A stretch of DNA of 64,000 bases. Origin: Tenacibaculum skagerrakense (GTDB lineage: Bacteria; Bacteroidota; Bacteroidia; Flavobacteriales; Flavobacteriaceae). The stretch covers positions 838,262-902,261 of the forward strand of contig NZ_SLXM01000001.1 of assembly GCF_004345825.1 (NCBI RefSeq). The letters run 5' to 3'. The stretch's first letter is position 1. Each line of letters starts with the position of its first letter. Below, one piece after another: positions 62,088-64,000 of the stretch. A model generated the notes under the pieces. The model saw only the letters and a program-made list of their open reading frames with translations. It was not told where the DNA came from and made no database searches. Position numbers and translations under genes: made by a program.

Positions 62088-62591
62088 TCATTCAGTTGTT
62101 GCTTTTACAGCACGTTGAGTAATTGGTTCATAATCAAATGTTGAACACAAACCTTCACTTAAAACTCTTTTTCCTGTCCGTTCTATTTTACTATCGTCAT
62201 TTTCCCAATCAAAAACGTAAATAGTTGCTCTGAAAACTTCGTTCAGCTCTTTGTAATTCAGTTCTCCATTTAAGTGGCCGAAGTTTTCTTCCGTTTCTAT
62301 TATTTTAATTGGTATTCCATTATTCAGATAAATAACTGTTTTTATTCGACCGTAAGAAAGTCCGATTTCCTCAACTATCTTGCAAATCTGTTTTTCATTA
62401 AGCCAAACTTTTAAAATTCCGCCACCATCTGTAGCAGTTTCGGTCAGTTTCACCAAATCGAATTCTTTTTCCATAAGAGTCGAGTCCGATTCTATAGATT
62501 TCACTTCGCTATTAATTCGGTCAAGTGTTTTTACTTGGCCAAATGCTAAAAATCCAAATAAGAATAATATGATTACGAAAGTGTTTTTCAA
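62088..62591 (-). CDS. Secreted hypothetical protein, start next to an IS
   Basis: This is a 167-residue protein with a signal peptide (FVIILFLFGFLAFGQ). The rest includes GGGILKVWLNEKQICKIVEE and TIYVFDWENDDSKIERTG. No family recognised. The start is TTG at 62591, next to an IS3 element that sits where the cassette element used to join the gene; the native upstream sequence is now 1.3 kb away, so expression may be lost or changed. Confidence 0.6.
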   Translation of the reverse strand: MKNTFVIILFLFGFLAFGQVKTLDRINSEVKSIESDSTLMEKEFDLVKLTETATDGGGILKVWLNEKQICKIVEEIGLSYGRIKTVIYLNNGIPIKIIETEENFGHLNGELNYKELNEVFRATIYVFDWENDDSKIERTGKRVLSEGLCSTFDYEPITQRAVKATTE

Positions 62592-62632
62592 ATGTCTCGT
62601 CCTGAAATATGGCTACAGGTTAAAATTTATTT

Positions 62633-63508
62633 TTAAGCTGATAATTTATATACCATATTCGGTGTTTTATAACCTAAAGATAAGTGTAATCTTATTTCGT
62701 TGTATAAATTAATTGCATTTTTTGCAGCTCTCTTTGCATGAGCTGTGTTATCAAAGGTCTGGTCGAGATAAAACTCATCTTTTAGAATTCCATTTATTCG
62801 TTCTGCCATAGCATTTTCGTAACAATGATTTTCTTCAGTCATACTAATATTTATCTTTTTCCTTTTAAGTATTTGTGTATATACATTACTACAATATTGT
62901 ATTCCTCTGTCCGAATGATGAATAAGTTGTTTAATGTTTTTAGCTTGATAAATGGCTTTGTTCAAAGCTCTTACACAACCTTTTAATTCTAGGCTGTCAC
63001 TAAGGTCGTAACCAACGATTTTCCTGGAATGCATATCAGTTATTAAGGCTAAGTAACAAAAACCTTTTACTGTTCTAATATAAGTTATATCACTAACCCA
63101 AACTTGATTAGCTCTAGTAACTTCTAAGTCTTTTATGATGTTATTATACTTATAAAAACGATGATATGAGTTAGTAGTTCTAGCACTTGTTTTCTTTCTA
63201 AGAGTTAGCATTTGGTGTTTTCTAAGGACATTAAACAAAGTGTCTCTACCCACCTTAATATTGGCTTTAGTAAAATTTACATCTAATGATTTCACAAGTT
63301 TTCTCACACCTTCTCTAGGAAGGGATTTACGTCTTTTACTAACAATTTCAATAATCTGTTGTTCTAGTTTTAAACGATTATCAGCTCTAGATTTGTATTT
63401 ATAATACGCATCACGTTTAAGTCCAAAACAATCAGTTATAGTGGTTAAAGAAGCAAATCCCTTAGATTTTTCTTTGGCTTTGATTAAGGCTTTATACTTA
63501 GCTTTTTT
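62633..63508 (-). CDS. IS3 transposase OrfB (frameshift product)
   Basis: The 292-codon frame starts inside the A8 run. Continuing upstream of the GTG at 63307 gives family-like residues (SLTTITDCFGLKRDAYYKYK, SLPREGVRKLVKSL). The DDE core is intact: VWVSDITYIRTVKG (D), LIHHSDRGIQYCS (D), NHCYENAMAERING (E). It ends TPNMVYKLSA. The fusion OrfAB arises by slipping at 63503-63510. Confidence 0.9.
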   Translation of the reverse strand, partial: KKAKYKALIKAKEKSKGFASLTTITDCFGLKRDAYYKYKSRADNRLKLEQQIIEIVSKRRKSLPREGVRKLVKSLDVNFTKANIKVGRDTLFNVLRKHQMLTLRKKTSARTTNSYHRFYKYNNIIKDLEVTRANQVWVSDITYIRTVKGFCYLALITDMHSRKIVGYDLSDSLELKGCVRALNKAIYQAKNIKQLIHHSDRGIQYCSNVYTQILKRKKINISMTEENHCYENAMAERINGILKDEFYLDQTFDNTAHAKRAAKNAINLYNEIRLHLSLGYKTPNMVYKLSA

Positions 63509-63855
63509 TTTAGTTCAGCAACAGATTTATAGCCTAGATCTTCAGCAGCTACTTCAAGATAGGAATCTAATACCATGGTATCTAGATCCTTTTTAAGTAA
63601 TAGTTTTTTAAGTTGCTGAATCTCTTTTTGAAGTGCTTTAATTCTAGATATTTCGTCTTTTGTTTCCACTTTTACTCTGGTGTTCATTAAGTCTTTACGA
63701 TTATACTTTTTAATCCACTCATTAACCGTTGTGGGTGCAATAGAGTAGAGCTTACAAAGTTCGCTTTTTGTGTGTTTACCTTTACTAAGTTCATCAATAA
63801 TTTTTAGTTTAAAAGGTTCTGAATACCGTCTAATTACTTTGTCATTTTTGTACAT
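63484..63855 (-). CDS. IS3 transposase OrfA
   Basis: This 123-residue DNA-binding protein has an HTH (HTKSELCKLYSIAPTTVNEW) and a leucine-zipper-like helix (ISRIKALQKEIQQLKKLLLK). The end reads AELKKKLSIKP and overlaps OrfB, with the slippery run at 63503-63510. Confidence 0.9.
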   Translation of the reverse strand: MYKNDKVIRRYSEPFKLKIIDELSKGKHTKSELCKLYSIAPTTVNEWIKKYNRKDLMNTRVKVETKDEISRIKALQKEIQQLKKLLLKKDLDTMVLDSYLEVAAEDLGYKSVAELKKKLSIKP

Positions 63856-63902
63856 AATGTTTAAAATTATGTAGCCTTTATTCAGGACGGGTCAAAATTG
63901 CT

Positions 63903-64000
63903 TACAACGTTGTTGTATAAGATTAGTTGCGTGTTTTAAGCACTAAAGTTAGCAAATAAATCACAGATAGAAAGTCCGCGAGGACTTTCGTAAATTGACT
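63903..64000 (-). repeat. Cassette-like palindromic element, class 2, cut by the window end
   Basis: Plus strand: ttacaacgttgttgtataag, gttgcgtg, then gaaagtccgcgaggactttc. The same parts in the same order as the 60029 copy. The right arm lies outside the window. Before the IS arrived this element touched the TTG start of the 62088 gene. Confidence 0.55.

Larger units (their letters stand above)
62593..63894. mobile_element. IS3-family insertion sequence
   Basis: 1302 bp. Left end TGTCTCGTCCTGAA..GGCTACA and right end (complement) TGACCCGTCCTGAA..GGCTACA are imperfect inverted repeats. Flanks read aaa on both sides, a likely 3-bp target duplication. It carries orfA and orfB on the minus strand, joined by a -1 slip on A8. 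Restoring the target joins a cassette-like element directly to the 62088 gene. Confidence 0.9.

Noticed and set aside
49976..64000. Confident call of an integron
   Set aside because: No integrase in the window and the R-box wording departs from the standard RYYYAAC/GTTRRRY; kept as a resemblance.

Overview
The window looks like chromosome of a marine-type member of the Flavobacteriaceae (Bacteroidota), perhaps near Tenacibaculum or Polaribacter. The genus is a guess from general character. The evidence is low G+C, several TAnnTTTG -7 promoter boxes, a PhoD enzyme with a type IX secretion C-terminal domain, many MKK..C lipoproteins, a tmRNA whose tag ends GENNYALAA, and Bacteroidota-type families (fused IcmF mutase, long HutU, DUF4197, DUF4846, M57 HEIGH peptidase).

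From 1 to about 44.7 kb the content is mostly chromosomal housekeeping and metabolism in short operons on both strands. It runs through a TIGR01777/SRPBCC pair, a plug-only TonB protein, IcmF and PhoD. A LysR regulator diverges from hutH-hutU. Then come several lipoproteins, a BtuF-like protein with no ATG where the family begins, an arylsulfotransferase-like lipoprotein and pyrF. A permease and two thioredoxin-like lipoproteins are translationally coupled. They are followed by tpiA-prmA-clpS, an M57 peptidase, an S8 protease, an M28 peptidase, kdsA, transglutaminase-like proteins and a wHTH/creD cluster. The stretch closes with a lysine/saccharopine-type dehydrogenase, two double-glycine leader peptides beside a TPR-AraC regulator, tmRNA and icd.

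From 44.7 kb to the end every gene is on the minus strand. Many are small, secreted or of unknown function (SET domain, SUKH, beta-propeller, porin-like). Several are separated by about 130-140 bp imperfect palindromic elements whose ends read TACAAC-type and GTTGTA-type. These resemble attC sites or a cassette-type repeat family. A regulated cluster (Crp/Fnr, RibA, DoxX, LigB-type dioxygenase, NmrA-like) sits inside this region, and an IS3-family element has landed between one cassette-like element and its gene.

The most unusual features are the threefold tandem array of RNA-like units at 23.66-24.25 kb, the cassette-like palindromic elements after 49.9 kb, paired palindromic operators around the creD and doxX/ribA genes, a dispersed palindrome read in frame inside IcmF, and the pair of leader-type small peptides at 38.8-39.5 kb. 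Family names come from recognising motifs by eye; no database search was run.
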